A stretch of DNA of 64,000 nucleotides from Siccibacter turicensis LMG 23730 (GCF_000463155.2 NZ_AWFZ01000028.1:778910-842909), one strand, 5' to 3'; positions 45,496-58,093 are shown, counted from the first letter of the stretch. Numbers and translations: made by a program. The notes: a model not told the origin generated them from the sequence alone.

Positions 45496-48078
45496 ATGCA
45501 AGAGCAATATCGCCCGGAAGAGATAGAATCCAACGTACAGCTTCACTGGGAAGAGAAGCGCACTTTTGAAGTGACGGAAGACGCAAGCAAAGAGAAGTAC
45601 TACTGCCTGTCGATGCTGCCCTATCCTTCTGGTCGCCTACACATGGGCCACGTTCGTAACTACACCATCGGCGACGTTATCGCCCGTTACCAGCGTATGC
45701 TCGGCAAAAACGTGCTGCAGCCTATCGGCTGGGATGCGTTCGGCCTGCCGGCAGAAGGCGCAGCGGTGAAGAACAACACCGCGCCGGCACCGTGGACCTA
45801 CGACAACATCAACTACATGAAAAACCAGCTCAAAATGCTGGGCTTTGGCTATGACTGGAGCCGCGAGCTGGCGACCTGCCAACCCGAGTACTATCGCTGG
45901 GAGCAGAAGTTCTTCACCGAGCTGTATAAAAAAGGGCTGGTGTACAAGAAAACCTCCGCGGTGAACTGGTGCCCGAACGATCAGACCGTACTGGCTAACG
46001 AGCAGGTTATCGACGGCTGCTGCTGGCGCTGCGACACCAAAGTTGAGCGTAAAGAGATCCCGCAGTGGTTTATCAAAATCACCGCCTACGCCGACGAACT
46101 GCTGAACGATCTGGACAAACTCGATCACTGGCCAGATACCGTGAAGACCATGCAGCGCAACTGGATTGGCCGCTCAGAAGGCGTCGAGATCACCTTTGAC
46201 GTGCAGAGCAGTGACCAGAAGCTGACCGTCTACACCACCCGTCCGGATACCTTTATGGGCGTGACCTATCTGGCGGTTGCTGCCGGACACCCGCTGGCTA
46301 CCGCCGCGGCTGCCAGCAACCCGGCGCTGGCCGATTTCATTGCTGAATGCCGTAACACCAAAGTTGCCGAAGCTGAAATGGCAACCATGGAGAAGAAAGG
46401 CCTCGATACCGGCGTGAAGGCGATTCATCCGCTGACCGGCGAAGCCATTCCGGTGTGGGTCGCCAACTTTGTGCTGATGGAATACGGCACCGGTGCTGTT
46501 ATGGCCGTACCGGGTCACGATCAGCGCGACTACGAATTCGCCACCAAATACGGTCTGGAGATCAAACCGGTGATTCTGGCGGCCGACGGCTCTGCGCCGG
46601 ATCTCTCCGCCCAGGCACACACTGAGAAAGGCGTGCTGTTTAACTCCGGCGAGTTCGACGGCCTCGACTTCAGCGCTGCATTCAACGCCATTGCCGACAC
46701 GCTGGCCGCGAAAGGCGTTGGCGAGCGTAAAGTGAACTACCGCCTGCGCGACTGGGGTGTTTCCCGTCAGCGCTACTGGGGCGCACCGATTCCGATGGTG
46801 ACGCTGGAAGACGGCACCGTGATGCCGACGCCGGAAGACCAGCTGCCGGTTATCCTGCCGGAAGACGTGGTGATGGACGGCATTACCAGCCCTATCAAAG
46901 CCGACCCGGAGTGGGCGAAAACCACCGTCAACGGTCAGCCTGCGCTGCGCGAAACCGATACCTTCGACACCTTCATGGAGTCCTCCTGGTACTACGCGCG
47001 CTACACCTGCCCGCAGCATACCGACGGCATGCTCGACCCGAACGCCGCGAACTACTGGCTGCCGGTCGATATTTACATCGGTGGTATTGAACATGCCATC
47101 ATGCACCTGCTCTATTTCCGCTTCTTCCATAAGCTGATGCGCGATGCGGGCCTGGTGAACTCAGACGAGCCGGCGAAGCAGCTGCTGTGTCAGGGTATGG
47201 TACTGGCCGACGCGTTTTACTACACCGGCAATAACGGCGAGCGCATCTGGGTGTCACCGAAAGAGGCGATCGTTGAGCGCGACGAGAAAGGCCGCATTAT
47301 CAAAGCGACCGATCCGGCGGGCCACGAGCTGGTGTATACCGGCATGAGCAAGATGTCGAAGTCGAAAAACAACGGCATCGACCCGCAGGAGATGGTAGAG
47401 CGTTACGGCGCGGATACCGTGCGTCTGTTCATGATGTTCGCCTCTCCGGCTGACATGACGCTTGAGTGGCAGGAGTCCGGCGTGGAAGGCGCAAACCGCT
47501 TCCTGAAACGCGTCTGGAAACTGGTCTACGAACACACCGCTGCTGGCCCGGTTGCCGCGCTGGATGTGAGCGCCCTGAACGAAGATCAGAAAACGCTGCG
47601 TCGTGAAGTTCACAAGACCATCGCGAAAGTGACCGATGATATCGGTCGTCGTCAGACCTTCAACACCGCGATTGCCGCCATCATGGAGCTGATGAACCGT
47701 CTGCTCAAAGCACCGCAGGAGAGCGAGCAGGATCGCGCGCTGATGAACGAAGCGCTGCTGGCCGTGGTGCGCATGCTGTATCCGTTCACGCCGCACGTTT
47801 GCTTCACCCTCTGGCAGGAACTGAACGGCGAAGGCGATGTGGACAACGCGCCGTGGCCGCAGGCGGACGAAAGCGCGATGGTGGAAGACACCACGCTGGT
47901 GGTAGTACAGGTTAACGGTAAAGTGCGTGGCAAAATCACCGTTGCGGCAGATGCCACTGAAGAACAGGTTCGTGAACGCGCAGGCCAGGAGCATCTGGTT
48001 GCGAAATATCTCGACGGCGTTACCGTGCGTAAAGTGATTTACGTACCGGGCAAACTGCTTAACCTGGTCGTAGGCTAA
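45496..48078 (+). CDS. leuS: Leucyl-tRNA synthetase
   Basis: The 860-residue class I synthetase has the HIGH motif [15 protein letters not shown] (about 42-56), a CP1 editing domain with [14 protein letters not shown] near 250, KMSKS in [11 protein letters not shown] near 620 and the C-terminal tRNA-binding domain. It charges tRNA-Leu, one of which is at 33388. First gene of leuS-lptE-holA-nadD, with 14 bases to lptE. Confidence 0.98.
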   Translation: MQEQYRPEEIESNVQLHWEEKRTFEVTEDASKEKYYCLSMLPYPSGRLHMGHVRNYTIGDVIARYQRMLGKNVLQPIGWDAFGLPAEGAAVKNNTAPAPWTYDNINYMKNQLKMLGFGYDWSRELATCQPEYYRWEQKFFTELYKKGLVYKKTSAVNWCPNDQTVLANEQVIDGCCWRCDTKVERKEIPQWFIKITAYADELLNDLDKLDHWPDTVKTMQRNWIGRSEGVEITFDVQSSDQKLTVYTTRPDTFMGVTYLAVAAGHPLATAAAASNPALADFIAECRNTKVAEAEMATMEKKGLDTGVKAIHPLTGEAIPVWVANFVLMEYGTGAVMAVPGHDQRDYEFATKYGLEIKPVILAADGSAPDLSAQAHTEKGVLFNSGEFDGLDFSAAFNAIADTLAAKGVGERKVNYRLRDWGVSRQRYWGAPIPMVTLEDGTVMPTPEDQLPVILPEDVVMDGITSPIKADPEWAKTTVNGQPALRETDTFDTFMESSWYYARYTCPQHTDGMLDPNAANYWLPVDIYIGGIEHAIMHLLYFRFFHKLMRDAGLVNSDEPAKQLLCQGMVLADAFYYTGNNGERIWVSPKEAIVERDEKGRIIKATDPAGHELVYTGMSKMSKSKNNGIDPQEMVERYGADTVRLFMMFASPADMTLEWQESGVEGANRFLKRVWKLVYEHTAAGPVAALDVSALNEDQKTLRREVHKTIAKVTDDIGRRQTFNTAIAAIMELMNRLLKAPQESEQDRALMNEALLAVVRMLYPFTPHVCFTLWQELNGEGDVDNAPWPQADESAMVEDTTLVVVQVNGKVRGKITVAADATEEQVRERAGQEHLVAKYLDGVTVRKVIYVPGKLLNLVVG

Positions 48079-48092
48079 GCGCAGGAGGAAGT

Positions 48093-48683
48093 GTGCGATA
48101 TTTAGTCACTCTGTTACTAAGCCTGGCGGTGCTGGTCACCGCCGGATGTGGATGGCACCTGCGCAGCACCACCGCGGTGCCGCCAGAAATGAAAACCATG
48201 ATCTTCGATACGGGCGATCCGAACGGTCCGCTGGCGCGCGCTATTCGTGAACAGCTGCGGCTGAACGGCGTGACGCTGGTCGAGAAAAACACGCTGCGTC
48301 AGGATATTCCGTCGCTGCGTATCGGCGGTGCGTCGATTGCGAAAGATACCGCGTCGGTGTTCCAGAACGGGCGTACCGCGGAGTATCAGATGATCATGAC
48401 CGTCTCCGGTCAGGTACTGATTCCGGGTCACGACATCTATCCGATCAGCACCAAGGTGTACCGTTCGTTCTTCGATAACCCGCAGACTGCGCTGGCGAAA
48501 GACTCCGAGCAGGCGCTGATTATCCAGGAAATGTACGACAAAGCCGCAGAGCAGCTGATTCGTAAGCTGATGAGCGTACACGCTCAGGACGTGGCGGCCT
48601 CGCAAGGGCAGGACGCACCTGCACCTGCGCTGACCACGCCGGAAAACAGCAATCGCGTTTCCACCACGCTCACCCCGCAATGA
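48093..48683 (+). CDS. lptE: LptE, LPS-assembly outer-membrane lipoprotein
   Basis: The 196-residue lipoprotein starts at GTG 48093, preceded by GCAGGAGGAAG. The lipobox LVTAGC places the lipidated Cys at residue 19. It forms the plug of the LptD-LptE translocon that inserts LPS in the outer membrane. The C-terminal tail is Ala/Pro/Thr-rich and variable. Four-base overlap with holA. Confidence 0.96.
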   Translation: MRYLVTLLLSLAVLVTAGCGWHLRSTTAVPPEMKTMIFDTGDPNGPLARAIREQLRLNGVTLVEKNTLRQDIPSLRIGGASIAKDTASVFQNGRTAEYQMIMTVSGQVLIPGHDIYPISTKVYRSFFDNPQTALAKDSEQALIIQEMYDKAAEQLIRKLMSVHAQDVAASQGQDAPAPALTTPENSNRVSTTLTPQ

Positions 48684-49711
48684 TTCGTCTCTATCCTGAA
48701 CAACTTCAGGCGCAGCTCAATGAAGGGCTGCGCCTGGCGTATCTTCTGCTCGGCAACGATCCGCTGCTGTTGCAGGAGAGTCAGGATGCCGTGCGCCGCA
48801 GCGCAGCCGCTGCGGGTTTCGACGAACATCACACCGTCTCTGTCGATGCCAGTACCGACTGGCAACAGATCTTCTCGCTCTGCCAGGAGATGAGCCTGTT
48901 TGCCAGTCGGCAAACGCTGCTCCTGCTGCTGCCGGAAAACGGGCCTAACGCCGCCATCAACGAGCAGCTTGCTACGCTGGTCACGCTGCTGCATGACGAT
49001 CTGCTGCTGATTGTGCGCGGTGGCAAACTCACCAAAGCGCAGGAAAACGCCGCCTGGATCACCGCCCTCGCCCCACGCGCGGTCCAGGTAATCTGTCAGA
49101 CGCCCGAGCACGCCCAGCTTCCGCGCTGGGTAGCTACCCGGGCAAAGCAGATGAAACTGACGCTTGATGACGCCGCCAATCAGCTGCTGTGCTACTGCTA
49201 TGAAGGCAATCTGCTGGCGCTGGCGCAGGCGCTGGAGCGGCTCGCGCTGCTCTGGCCGGATGGCAAACTGACGCTGCCGCGGGTTGAAGAGGCGGTGAAC
49301 GATGCCGCGCATTTCACGCCGTTCCACTGGGTTGATGCCCTGCTGGCGGGCAAGAGCAAACGCGCCATGCACGTGCTCCATCAGCTACGCATGGAAGGCA
49401 GCGAGCCGGTGATCCTGCTGCGCACGCTGCAACGTGAACTGCTTTTACTGGTGAATTTGCAGCGCGCATCGGCCCATACGCCGCTGCGTGCGCTGTTTGA
49501 TAAACAACGCGTCTGGCAGAATCGTCGCCCGTTGATTACCGATGCGCTCGCCCGTCTGTCGTCCCACCAGTTAAGCTGCGCGGTGCATCAGCTGTGCCAG
49601 ATTGAGCTGACGCTGAAAAAAGATTACGGGCAGTCGGTGTGGTCGGAACTGGAGGCGCTGTCGCTGCTGCTGTGCCATAAGTCACTGGCCGCACTGTTCG
49701 AGGCTTCCTGA
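48680..49711 (+). CDS. holA: DNA polymerase III delta subunit
   Basis: This 343-residue AAA+-like protein is part of the clamp-loader complex and opens the beta clamp. It starts [34 protein letters not shown], as in E. coli HolA. As expected for delta there is no functional Walker A. It is coupled to lptE (ATGA) and lies one base before nadD. Confidence 0.96.
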   Translation: MIRLYPEQLQAQLNEGLRLAYLLLGNDPLLLQESQDAVRRSAAAAGFDEHHTVSVDASTDWQQIFSLCQEMSLFASRQTLLLLLPENGPNAAINEQLATLVTLLHDDLLLIVRGGKLTKAQENAAWITALAPRAVQVICQTPEHAQLPRWVATRAKQMKLTLDDAANQLLCYCYEGNLLALAQALERLALLWPDGKLTLPRVEEAVNDAAHFTPFHWVDALLAGKSKRAMHVLHQLRMEGSEPVILLRTLQRELLLLVNLQRASAHTPLRALFDKQRVWQNRRPLITDALARLSSHQLSCAVHQLCQIELTLKKDYGQSVWSELEALSLLLCHKSLAALFEAS

Positions 49712-49712
49712 T

Positions 49713-50369
49713 ATGGGGCTTCACGCGCTGTTCGGCGGCACTTTCGACCCGATACACCTGGGGCATCTGGCGGTGGTCGAGGCGCTGGCGCAGCAGATTG
49801 CGCTTGAGCGCGTCATTATTATGCCGAACAACGTCCCGCCGCATCGCCCCCAGCCCGAAGCCAGCAGCGCCCAGCGCAAAGCGATGGTCGAGCTGGCAAT
49901 TGCCGGCAATCCGCTGTTTGGTCTTGACGATCGCGAACTGCGACGCGATACCCCCTCCTATACGGCGACGACGCTCGCCCAGTGGCGCCAGGAGCACGGC
50001 TATCAGCAGCCGCTGGGTTTTATCATTGGTCAGGATTCGCTGCTCACCCTGCCCACCTGGCATCAGGCCGATACGCTGCTCAACCAGTGCCATATTCTGG
50101 TCTGCCGCCGCCCCGGTTATCCGGTTAAGATGGCAAGCGAGGCGCACCAGCGCTGGCTTGAATCTCACCTTGCCAACGATGTCAGCCGCCTGCACAACGA
50201 ACCGGCCGGCTGCATCTGGCTGGCCGATACGCCGCTGTTCGATATCTCCGCCACGGCCATTCGTCAGCGCCTGCGCCAGGGCCGCACCTGCGCCGATCTA
50301 CTGCCTGCCGCCGTGGAGCGCTACATCCGCGAGCAGGGGCTTTATCGCCACGCGCCCGACGAGACGTAA
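49713..50369 (+). CDS. nadD: Nicotinate-mononucleotide adenylyltransferase
   Basis: The 218-residue enzyme makes deamido-NAD from NaMN and ATP. The nucleotidyltransferase motifs [11 protein letters not shown] (residues 8-18) and [10 protein letters not shown] near residue 180 are present. It ends the leuS operon. In E. coli cobC follows; here it is missing and rsfS comes next after 261 bases. Confidence 0.96.
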   Translation: MGLHALFGGTFDPIHLGHLAVVEALAQQIALERVIIMPNNVPPHRPQPEASSAQRKAMVELAIAGNPLFGLDDRELRRDTPSYTATTLAQWRQEHGYQQPLGFIIGQDSLLTLPTWHQADTLLNQCHILVCRRPGYPVKMASEAHQRWLESHLANDVSRLHNEPAGCIWLADTPLFDISATAIRQRLRQGRTCADLLPAAVERYIREQGLYRHAPDET

Positions 50370-50410
50370 CGCCGCGCAGCGGGGTTAACGCCGATAATCG
50401 TGTTGAAACA

Positions 50411-50438
50411 TTGACAGGGTTCACCAGGCTGATATTCT
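50411..50438 (+). promoter_or_regulatory. Strong promoter upstream of rsfS
   Basis: A consensus TTGACA (50411-50416) and TATTCT (50433-50438) are 16 bases apart. Transcription from about 50445 would give a leader of about 185 bases before rsfS. Confidence 0.75.
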
Positions 50439-50444
50439 CCGCAG

Positions 50445-50948
<504 letters not shown>

Positions 50949-50951
50949 TGC

Positions 50952-51419
50952 GTGAAGCTTCAACTGGTCGCCGTCGGCACCAAAATGCCCGACTGGGTGC
51001 AGACCGGATTTAGCGAGTATCTACGCCGTTTCCCGAAGGACATGCCGTTCGAACTGGTAGAAATCCCTGCTGGAAAACGCGGCAAAAATGCCGATATTAA
51101 GCGTATCCTCGAAAAAGAGGGTGAGCTGATGCTGGCCGCAGCCGGGAAAAACCGTATTGTCACGCTCGATATCCCCGGCAAGCCCTGGGATACGCCCCAG
51201 CTGGCAACGGAACTGGAACGCTGGAAGCTGGATGGCCGCGATGTCAGCCTGCTCATCGGCGGCCCGGAGGGGCTTTCCCCCGCCTGTAAAGCCGCGGCTG
51301 AACAGAGCTGGTCGCTCTCGGCGCTGACCCTGCCCCATCCGCTGGTCAGGGTGCTGGTAGCCGAAAGCCTGTATCGTGCATGGAGCATTACCACTAACCA
51401 CCCTTATCATCGTGAATAA
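50952..51419 (+). CDS. rlmH: 23S rRNA pseudouridine-1915 N3-methyltransferase
   Basis: The 155-residue SPOUT enzyme methylates pseudouridine 1915 of 23S rRNA. The knot contains [45 protein letters not shown]. It starts at GTG 50952. Position between rsfS and mrdA is as in E. coli. Confidence 0.97.
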   Translation: MKLQLVAVGTKMPDWVQTGFSEYLRRFPKDMPFELVEIPAGKRGKNADIKRILEKEGELMLAAAGKNRIVTLDIPGKPWDTPQLATELERWKLDGRDVSLLIGGPEGLSPACKAAAEQSWSLSALTLPHPLVRVLVAESLYRAWSITTNHPYHRE

Positions 51420-51445
51420 ACGCGATCAGGTAGATTAAGCTGCGG

Positions 51446-53347
51446 ATGAAATTACAGAATTCTTTTCGCGATTATTCGGCAGAGTCCGCACTGTTTGTGC
51501 GCAGGGCTCTGGTCGCTTTCGTCGGCATTCTGCTGCTTACCGGCGTTCTGGTAGCCAACCTCTATACCGTACAGATCGTACGTTTTAACGACTATCAGAC
51601 CCGCTCCAACGAAAACCGTATCAAGCTGGTGCCGATCCCTCCCAGCCGCGGCATCATTTACGATCGAAACGGCATCCCGCTGGCGCTCAACCGCACCATC
51701 TATCAGGTAGAGATGATGCCGGAGAAGGTCGACAACGTGCAGCAGACCCTGGAGTCGCTGCGTGATGTGGTCGATCTGACCGACGATGACATCGCCGCCT
51801 TTAAAAAAGAGCGCGCCCGTTCGCACCGCTTTACCTCAATTCCGGTCAAAACCAACCTCACGGAAGTGCAGGTGGCGCGTTTTGCCGTTAATCAGTACCG
51901 TTTCCCCGGTGTTGAAGTGAAGGGCTACAAACGCCGCTTCTACCCTTACGGCTCGGCCCTCACCCACGTTATCGGCTACGTCTCTAAAATTAACGATAAA
52001 GACGTCGAACGCCTGGATAAAGACGGCAAGCTGGCAAACTATGCGGCGACGCACGATATCGGTAAGCTCGGTATCGAGCGCTACTACGAAGACGCGCTGC
52101 ACGGCCAGACCGGCTATGAAGAAGTTGAAGTCAACAACCGCGGCCGCGTTATCCGTCAGCTTAAGGAAGTGTCGCCTCAGGCCGGGCACGACATCTATCT
52201 GACGATCGATCTCAAGCTGCAAACCTATATTGAAACCCTGCTTGAAGGCAGCCGCGCCGCGGTCGTGGTAAGCGATCCGCGTACCGGTGGCATTCTGGCG
52301 CTGGTCTCCACGCCAAGCTATAACCCGAACCTGTTCGTCGACGGCATCTCCAGCAAGGATTACTCCGGTCTGCTCAACGACCCGAATACGCCGCTGGTGA
52401 ACCGTGCCACCCAGGGTGTCTACCCGCCGGCTTCCACCGTGAAGCCCTATGTCGCCGTCTCCGCGCTCAGTGCCGGGGTGATCAACCGCAACACCTCGCT
52501 GTTCGACCCCGGCTGGTGGCAGCTTCCGGGCAGCGAAAAACGCTACCGCGACTGGAAAAAATGGGGCCACGGTCGTCTGAACGTCACCAAATCCCTGGAG
52601 GAGTCGGCGGATACCTTCTTCTATCAGGTGGCTTACGATATGGGCATCGACCGCCTGTCAGAGTGGATGAGCAAGTTCGGCTACGGCCACTTCACCGGCA
52701 TCGATCTGGCCGAAGAGCGCTCTGGCAACATGCCGACCCGCGAGTGGAAGCTCAAACGCTTTAAAAAACCCTGGTATCAGGGTGACACCATCCCGGTAGG
52801 CATCGGCCAGGGCTACTGGACCGCAACGCCGCTGCAGATGAACAAAGCGATGATGATCCTGATTAACGATGGGGTGGTCAAAGTCCCTCACCTGCTGATG
52901 AGCACCGCCGTGAACGGCAAGCAGCAGCTGTGGAAGCAGCCCGAGCAGCCGCCGGTAGGCGATATTCATTCCGGCTACTGGGAGATCGCCAAAGACGGTA
53001 TGTATGGCGTTGCCAACCGCGCAAACGGCACCGGCCATAAGTACTTTGCCAATGCCCCTTACAAAGTGGCGGCGAAGTCCGGTACGGCGCAGGTGTTTGG
53101 TCTGAAAGCCAACGAAACCTATAACGCCCATAAAATTGCCGAACGTCTGCGCGACCATAAGCTGATGACCGCCTTTGCCCCCTACGATAAACCGCAGGTG
53201 GCGGTGGCGATGATCCTTGAAAACGGCGGTGCCGGCCCGGCGGTCGGCACGATCATGCGCCAGATCCTTGACCATATTATGCTCGGCGACAACAACACCG
53301 ACCTGCCTGTTGAGGCACCTGCGCAGGCAGGCGCTGAGGACCAGTGA
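51446..53347 (+). CDS. mrdA: Penicillin-binding protein 2, elongasome transpeptidase
   Basis: The 633-residue protein has one N-terminal membrane helix, a pedestal domain, and a transpeptidase domain with nucleophile S330 in PASTVKP, SAD as the second motif ([10 protein letters not shown]) and KSGTAQ as the third. It cross-links peptidoglycan during rod elongation with RodA, encoded next. Target of mecillinam-type beta-lactams. Confidence 0.98.
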   Translation: MKLQNSFRDYSAESALFVRRALVAFVGILLLTGVLVANLYTVQIVRFNDYQTRSNENRIKLVPIPPSRGIIYDRNGIPLALNRTIYQVEMMPEKVDNVQQTLESLRDVVDLTDDDIAAFKKERARSHRFTSIPVKTNLTEVQVARFAVNQYRFPGVEVKGYKRRFYPYGSALTHVIGYVSKINDKDVERLDKDGKLANYAATHDIGKLGIERYYEDALHGQTGYEEVEVNNRGRVIRQLKEVSPQAGHDIYLTIDLKLQTYIETLLEGSRAAVVVSDPRTGGILALVSTPSYNPNLFVDGISSKDYSGLLNDPNTPLVNRATQGVYPPASTVKPYVAVSALSAGVINRNTSLFDPGWWQLPGSEKRYRDWKKWGHGRLNVTKSLEESADTFFYQVAYDMGIDRLSEWMSKFGYGHFTGIDLAEERSGNMPTREWKLKRFKKPWYQGDTIPVGIGQGYWTATPLQMNKAMMILINDGVVKVPHLLMSTAVNGKQQLWKQPEQPPVGDIHSGYWEIAKDGMYGVANRANGTGHKYFANAPYKVAAKSGTAQVFGLKANETYNAHKIAERLRDHKLMTAFAPYDKPQVAVAMILENGGAGPAVGTIMRQILDHIMLGDNNTDLPVEAPAQAGAEDQ

Positions 53348-53349
53348 CA

Positions 53350-54462
53350 ATGACCGATAACCCGAATAAAAAGTCGTTCTGGGACAAAATCCATCTCGAC
53401 CCCACGTTTCTGCTGATCATTCTGGCGCTGCTCGCCTATAGCGCGATGGTGATCTGGAGCGCCAGCGGCCAGGATATCGACATGACCGAACGTAAAATCG
53501 GTCAGATCCTGATGGGGCTGGTGGTGATGGTGGTGATGGCACAGATCCCGCCGCGCGTCTACGAAGGCTGGGCACCCTATCTCTATATCATCTGCGTTAT
53601 CCTGCTGATTGCGGTGGATGCGTTCGGGGCTATCTCCAAAGGTGCCCAGCGCTGGCTCGATCTCGGCATCGTGCGTTTCCAGCCGTCGGAGATTGCCAAA
53701 ATCGCCGTGCCGCTGATGGTGGCACGCTTTATTAACCGCGATGTCTGCCCTCCCAGCCTGAAGAATACCGCTATCGCGCTGGTGCTGATTTTCATGCCCA
53801 CGCTGCTGGTAGCCGCCCAGCCCGATCTCGGCACCTCGATTCTGGTGGCGCTCTCCGGCCTGTTTGTGCTGTTCCTGTCTGGCCTGAGCTGGCGTCTGAT
53901 CGCCATTGCCGCACTGCTGGTGGCGGCCTTTATCCCTATCCTTTGGTTCTTCCTGATGCACGATTACCAGCGTCAGCGCGTAATGATGCTGCTGGATCCG
54001 GAAAGCGATCCGCTGGGAGCGGGCTATCATATTATTCAGTCCAAAATTGCGATTGGCTCCGGCGGGCTGAGCGGTAAAGGCTGGCTGCACGGTACCCAGT
54101 CGCAGCTTGAGTTTCTGCCCGAACGCCACACCGACTTTATCTTTGCGGTACTGGCGGAGGAGTTAGGGCTGATTGGCGTCCTGGTACTGCTGGCGCTCTA
54201 TCTCCTGCTTATCATGCGCGGTCTGTGGATCGCGGCTCACGCCCAGACCACCTTCGGGCGCGTCATGGCCGGCGGGCTGATGCTGATTTTGTTTGTCTAT
54301 GTGTTTGTGAATATCGGGATGGTGAGCGGTATCTTACCGGTGGTTGGCGTACCGCTACCGCTGGTCAGCTACGGGGGCTCGGCCCTGATCGTGCTTATGG
54401 CGGGGTTTGGCATCGTAATGTCGATGCATACCCACAGGAAAATGCTCTCTAAAAGCGTATAA
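53350..54462 (+). CDS. mrdB: RodA, elongasome peptidoglycan glycosyltransferase (SEDS)
   Basis: The 370-residue polytopic SEDS protein has the signatures [53 protein letters not shown] and the C-terminal [12 protein letters not shown]. It polymerises glycan strands with PBP2. I start at ATG 53350; a GTG at 53344 overlapping the mrdA stop would add two residues. Confidence 0.97.
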   Translation: MTDNPNKKSFWDKIHLDPTFLLIILALLAYSAMVIWSASGQDIDMTERKIGQILMGLVVMVVMAQIPPRVYEGWAPYLYIICVILLIAVDAFGAISKGAQRWLDLGIVRFQPSEIAKIAVPLMVARFINRDVCPPSLKNTAIALVLIFMPTLLVAAQPDLGTSILVALSGLFVLFLSGLSWRLIAIAALLVAAFIPILWFFLMHDYQRQRVMMLLDPESDPLGAGYHIIQSKIAIGSGGLSGKGWLHGTQSQLEFLPERHTDFIFAVLAEELGLIGVLVLLALYLLLIMRGLWIAAHAQTTFGRVMAGGLMLILFVYVFVNIGMVSGILPVVGVPLPLVSYGGSALIVLMAGFGIVMSMHTHRKMLSKSV

Positions 54463-54472
54463 GAGGTGTGCA

Positions 54473-55651
54473 ATGCGTAAGCAGTGGCTTGGTGTCTGCA
54501 TCGCGGCGGGGTTACTCTCCGCCTGTACCGGGAATGACGTTGGACAACCTCAGCAGCAAGCGGCCCCGCAGCCTGCGGTGTGTAATGGCCCGATCGTAGA
54601 AATCAGCGGCGCGGAACCGCGCTATGAGCCACCGATCGCGGCGGCAAACCAGGATTATCAGCGAGACGGTAAAAATTACCGCATCGTGCAGGATATGTCG
54701 CGCTTCTCCCAGGCGGGACTGGCGGCAATCTATGATGCCGAACCAGGCAGCAATCAGACCGCTTCCGGTGAGCCGTTTGACCCTATGCAGCTCACCGCAG
54801 CGCATCCGACCCTGCCAATCCCGAGCTACGCGCGCATAACCAACCTCGCCAACGGCCGGATGATTGTGGTGCGCATTAACGACCGTGGCCCGTACGGGAA
54901 CGATCGCGTGATCTCCCTTTCGCGCGCCGCTGCCGATCGGCTTAATACCTCGAATAACACCAAAGTGCGTATCGACCCGATTATCGTGGCCCAGGACGGT
55001 TCGCTCTCCGGCCCCGGTATGGCGTGCACCACCGTGGCGAAGCAGACCTATGCTCTGCCGGCACGCCCCGATCTGAGCGGCGGCATGGGCAGCGTCTCGT
55101 CTGCGCCGCAGCCACAGCCCGTCGCCAGCGAAAGCGACGTGCGCCCGATTAACAACGATACCCTGCAAAGCGAAGATACCCTGGGTGCGCCGGTCAAAAG
55201 CGGCGGCTTCCTGGGTGCACCGGCACCGCTGACCGCCGGCGTGCTGGAAAGCGATACGCCGTCTCAGCCGACCGCCAGCGCGCCGGTTCAGACGCCAACC
55301 CCGGTCTCCGCTCCGGCGACGGCAGCGGGCACGCCGAACGCGCCGGTCACCGCACCGGGTACCACGCAGGGTACGGTGGCTTCCAGCGCGCCTGCGGCCA
55401 GCGCCGCGCCAGCCGCCGCCTCACAGGGTTACATGCTGCAGGTGGGTGCCGTCAGCGATGGCGCACGCGCGCAGCAGTTCCTACAGAAGCTGACGCAGCA
55501 GTATGGCGTGCCGGGCAAGGTGAACCAGAACGGCGCGGTTTACCGCATTCAGCTTGGGCCGTTCAGCAGCCGCAACGAGGCCGCGGCTATTCAGCAACGC
55601 TTGCTTAGCGAGGCGCAGCAGCAGTCCTTCATCACCGCTGCAGCCCAGTAA
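54473..55651 (+). CDS. rlpA: RlpA, septal-ring lipoprotein with DPBB and SPOR domains
   Basis: The 392-residue protein has a lipobox LLSAC with C18, a double-psi beta-barrel domain (about 75-175, ASGEPFDPMQLTAAHPTLP and VRINDRGPYGNDRVISLSRAAADRL), a low-complexity Pro/Ala/Thr linker (about 190-310) and a C-terminal SPOR domain that binds denuded septal glycan. In Pseudomonas it is a lytic transglycosylase; in E. coli the activity is uncertain. A large inverted repeat follows, before dacA. Confidence 0.95.
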   Translation: MRKQWLGVCIAAGLLSACTGNDVGQPQQQAAPQPAVCNGPIVEISGAEPRYEPPIAAANQDYQRDGKNYRIVQDMSRFSQAGLAAIYDAEPGSNQTASGEPFDPMQLTAAHPTLPIPSYARITNLANGRMIVVRINDRGPYGNDRVISLSRAAADRLNTSNNTKVRIDPIIVAQDGSLSGPGMACTTVAKQTYALPARPDLSGGMGSVSSAPQPQPVASESDVRPINNDTLQSEDTLGAPVKSGGFLGAPAPLTAGVLESDTPSQPTASAPVQTPTPVSAPATAAGTPNAPVTAPGTTQGTVASSAPAASAAPAAASQGYMLQVGAVSDGARAQQFLQKLTQQYGVPGKVNQNGAVYRIQLGPFSSRNEAAAIQQRLLSEAQQQSFITAAAQ

Positions 55652-55658
55652 AACCGGT

Positions 55659-55717
55659 CATCCGACTTTGTCAGTTTGTGTAAAGCACCGTAACAAACTC
55701 ACGTGCAAAGTCGGATG
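55659..55717. repeat. Long nested inverted repeat between rlpA and dacA
   Basis: CATCCGACTTTG (55659-55670) and CAAAGTCGGATG (55706-55717) are perfect complements. Inside them AGTTTG (55673-55678) and CAAACT (55694-55699) pair as well. The element has no T tract and ends about 20 bases before the -10 of the dacA promoter. Confidence 0.75.
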
Positions 55718-55731
55718 CCAGCCCGTAAGGC

Positions 55732-55743
55732 TTTTGCTATAGT
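55732..55743 (+). promoter_or_regulatory. Extended -10 promoter of dacA
   Basis: TTTTGCTATAGT contains TGC-TATAGT, an extended -10, 44 bases before the dacA ATG. No strong -35 is visible at the proper distance. Confidence 0.55.
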
Positions 55744-55786
55744 GAAGCACTTTTTTAATTCCATCACGGATGTCGCTGTACAGACC

Positions 55787-56998
55787 ATGAAGACCACTTT
55801 CTCAGCTCATTTTGTTACGCGCCTCGCGCTCGCCACGGCACTCTCCGTTTCGGCACTCTCCGCTGCTCACGCAGACGACCTGAACATTAAAACGATGATC
55901 CCGGGCGTACCGCAGATCGATGCCGAAGCCTATATCCTGATCGACTACAACTCTGGCAAAGTGCTGGCCGAGCAGAATGCCGACCAGCGTCGCGATCCGG
56001 CCAGCCTGACAAAAATGATGACCAGCTACGTAATTGGTCAGGCGATGAAAGCGGGCAAATTCAAAGAGTCCGATCTGGTGACCATCGGTCAGGACGCCTG
56101 GGCGACCGGTAACCCGGTCTTCAAAGGCTCCTCCCTGATGTTCCTGAAGCCGGGCATGCAGGTGCCGGTATCGCAGCTGATCCGCGGTATCAACCTGCAA
56201 TCCGGTAACGATGCGTGCGTGGCGATGGCCGACTTTGTTGCCGGCAGCCAGGATGCGTTCGTCGGTCTGATGAACAGCTACGTCAGCGCGCTCGGCCTGA
56301 AGAACACTCACTTCCAGACTGTGCACGGTCTGGATGCCGATGGGCAGTACATCTCCGCGCGCGATATCGCGCTGATTGGCCAGGCGCTGATCCGCGATGT
56401 GCCGGCGGAATACGTGATTTACCGTGAGAAAGAGTTCACCTTCAACGGCATCCGCCAGACCAACCGTAACGGTCTGCTGTGGGACAACAGCCTGAACGTG
56501 GACGGCATCAAAACCGGTCACACCGAGAAAGCGGGCTACAACATTGTGGCCTCAGCAACCGAAGGCCAGATGCGTCTCGTTTCTGCCGTGCTGGGCGGCC
56601 GTACCTTTAAGGGCCGTGAAGCCGAAAGCAAAAAGCTGCTGACCTGGGGCTTCCGCTTCTTCGAAACCGTGAATCCGCTCAAGGCAGGCAAAGAGTTCGC
56701 CTCTGAACCGGCATGGTTCGGCGACAGCGATCGCGCCTCGCTCGGGGTTGATAAAGATCTCTACCTGACCATCCCGCGCGGCCGTCTGAAGGATCTGAAA
56801 GCCAGCTACGTGCTGAACACGCCGGAACTGCATGCCCCGCTGCAGAAGAACCAGGTTGTCGGCACCATCAACTTCCAGCTTGATGGTAAAACCATTGAGC
56901 AGCGTCCGCTGGTGGTGCTGGAGCAGATTGAAGAGGGTAACTTCTTTGGTCGCCTCATTGATTACATCAAGCTGATGTTCCACCACTGGTTTGGTTAA
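55787..56998 (+). CDS. dacA: Penicillin-binding protein 5, D-Ala-D-Ala carboxypeptidase
   Basis: The 403-residue periplasmic enzyme trims pentapeptide side chains. A signal peptide ends at ...SALSAAHA (residue 29). The active site has S73 in SLTK, SGN in [10 protein letters not shown] and KTG in [15 protein letters not shown]-terminal amphipathic helix ([17 protein letters not shown]) anchors it to the membrane. I start at ATG 55787, not at the upstream in-frame ATG 55703, because only the former gives the signal peptide. Confidence 0.98.
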   Translation: MKTTFSAHFVTRLALATALSVSALSAAHADDLNIKTMIPGVPQIDAEAYILIDYNSGKVLAEQNADQRRDPASLTKMMTSYVIGQAMKAGKFKESDLVTIGQDAWATGNPVFKGSSLMFLKPGMQVPVSQLIRGINLQSGNDACVAMADFVAGSQDAFVGLMNSYVSALGLKNTHFQTVHGLDADGQYISARDIALIGQALIRDVPAEYVIYREKEFTFNGIRQTNRNGLLWDNSLNVDGIKTGHTEKAGYNIVASATEGQMRLVSAVLGGRTFKGREAESKKLLTWGFRFFETVNPLKAGKEFASEPAWFGDSDRASLGVDKDLYLTIPRGRLKDLKASYVLNTPELHAPLQKNQVVGTINFQLDGKTIEQRPLVVLEQIEEGNFFGRLIDYIKLMFHHWFG

Positions 56999-57054
56999 AA
57001 TCGACACGCTTGAAAGTGTGATTTTTATCCCCATATACTAAGCATCTCTTTTTT

Positions 57055-57087
57055 ACTCCCGCTTCTGGCGGGAGTTGTTATTTTTTA
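57055..57087 (+). terminator. Terminator of dacA
   Basis: ACTCCCGC / GCGGGAGT stem with TTCTG-type loop followed by TGTTATTTTTT. A weaker hairpin (57003-57027) with a T-rich tail lies just after the dacA stop. Confidence 0.75.
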
Positions 57088-57105
57088 CGCACTACCGGAG
57101 CTGAC

Positions 57106-57369
57106 ATGAAAACCAAACTGAATGAACTGCTGGAATTCCCTACCCCCTTTACCTACAAAGTAATGGGTCTGGCGAAACCTGAGCTGGTCGATATGGTGGT
57201 GGAAGTGGTGCAGCGCCATGCGCCGGGAGACTATACCCCGCAGGTAAAACCGAGCAGCAAAGGAAACTACCACTCTGTCTCGATCACCATTACCGCGACG
57301 CATATCGAACAGGTTGAAACCCTGTACGAAGAGCTGGGAAATATCGACATCGTTCGTATGGTGCTCTGA
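57106..57369 (+). CDS. ybeD: YbeD, DUF493 family protein
   Basis: This 87-residue ACT-like protein is nearly identical to E. coli YbeD ([29 protein letters not shown]). Its beta-alpha-beta fold resembles regulatory ACT domains, but no function is established. Constant position between dacA and lipB suggests a link to lipoate metabolism, which is inference only. Confidence 0.94.
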   Translation: MKTKLNELLEFPTPFTYKVMGLAKPELVDMVVEVVQRHAPGDYTPQVKPSSKGNYHSVSITITATHIEQVETLYEELGNIDIVRMVL

Positions 57370-57454
57370 TCCACCCGCCCGGCGCAAGCCGGGTACTGCC
57401 CCGCCCCGCTGTGTTATACTCCCCGCACCCTTTCTGCTCCCCGGAGATGCTGTT

Positions 57455-58093
57455 TTGCTTCAGGACAAGATTCTGATCCGCCACCTCGGTCTGCAACCTT
57501 ACGAACCGGTATCGCAGGCTATGCATGATTTTACCGATACCCGCGATGAGCAGACCGCCGATGAAATCTGGCTGGTTGAGCACTACCCGGTCTTCACCCA
57601 GGGTCAGGCCGGTAAAGCCGAACACGTGCTGGCCGCCGGTGACATTCCCGTGGTGCAGAGCGACCGCGGCGGACAGGTGACCTACCATGGCCCTGGTCAG
57701 CAGGTGATGTATGTGCTGCTCAATCTTAAACGCCGCCGTCTTGGTGTGCGCGAGCTGGTCACGGTACTGGAAAATACCGTGGTGAATACCCTCGCCGAGT
57801 GGGGAATAGACGCCTATGCGCGTGCCGATGCGCCGGGGGTGTACGTCAACGGGCAAAAGATTTGCTCACTTGGGCTACGCATTCGCAAAGGGTGTTCGTT
57901 CCATGGCCTGGCGCTGAATATCGCCATGGACCTGTCGCCGTTCCAGCGCATCAACCCCTGCGGCTATGCCGGTATGCAGATGGTGCAGGTAAGCGATTTG
58001 CACCCTGATGCTACCGTCGACAGCGTCCAGCCGCTGCTGGTGCAGCATTTCCTGGCCCTGCTGAATAATCCACCAGTTGAAAATATCAAATAA
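57455..58093 (+). CDS. lipB: Octanoyl-[ACP]:protein N-octanoyltransferase
   Basis: The 212-residue enzyme transfers octanoate from ACP to lipoyl domains, the first step of lipoate assembly. The motif [16 protein letters not shown] (about residues 69-84) and the catalytic Lys/Cys in [17 protein letters not shown] and NPCGYAGM are present. It starts at TTG 57455, seven bases after CGGAGA, as in E. coli. LipA, encoded at 59558, completes the pathway. Confidence 0.96.
   Translation: MLQDKILIRHLGLQPYEPVSQAMHDFTDTRDEQTADEIWLVEHYPVFTQGQAGKAEHVLAAGDIPVVQSDRGGQVTYHGPGQQVMYVLLNLKRRRLGVRELVTVLENTVVNTLAEWGIDAYARADAPGVYVNGQKICSLGLRIRKGCSFHGLALNIAMDLSPFQRINPCGYAGMQMVQVSDLHPDATVDSVQPLLVQHFLALLNNPPVENIK

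Noticed and set aside
57003-57027. First hairpin after dacA as the main terminator
   Set aside because: The stem is short and bulged; the hairpin at 57055-57087 is much better.
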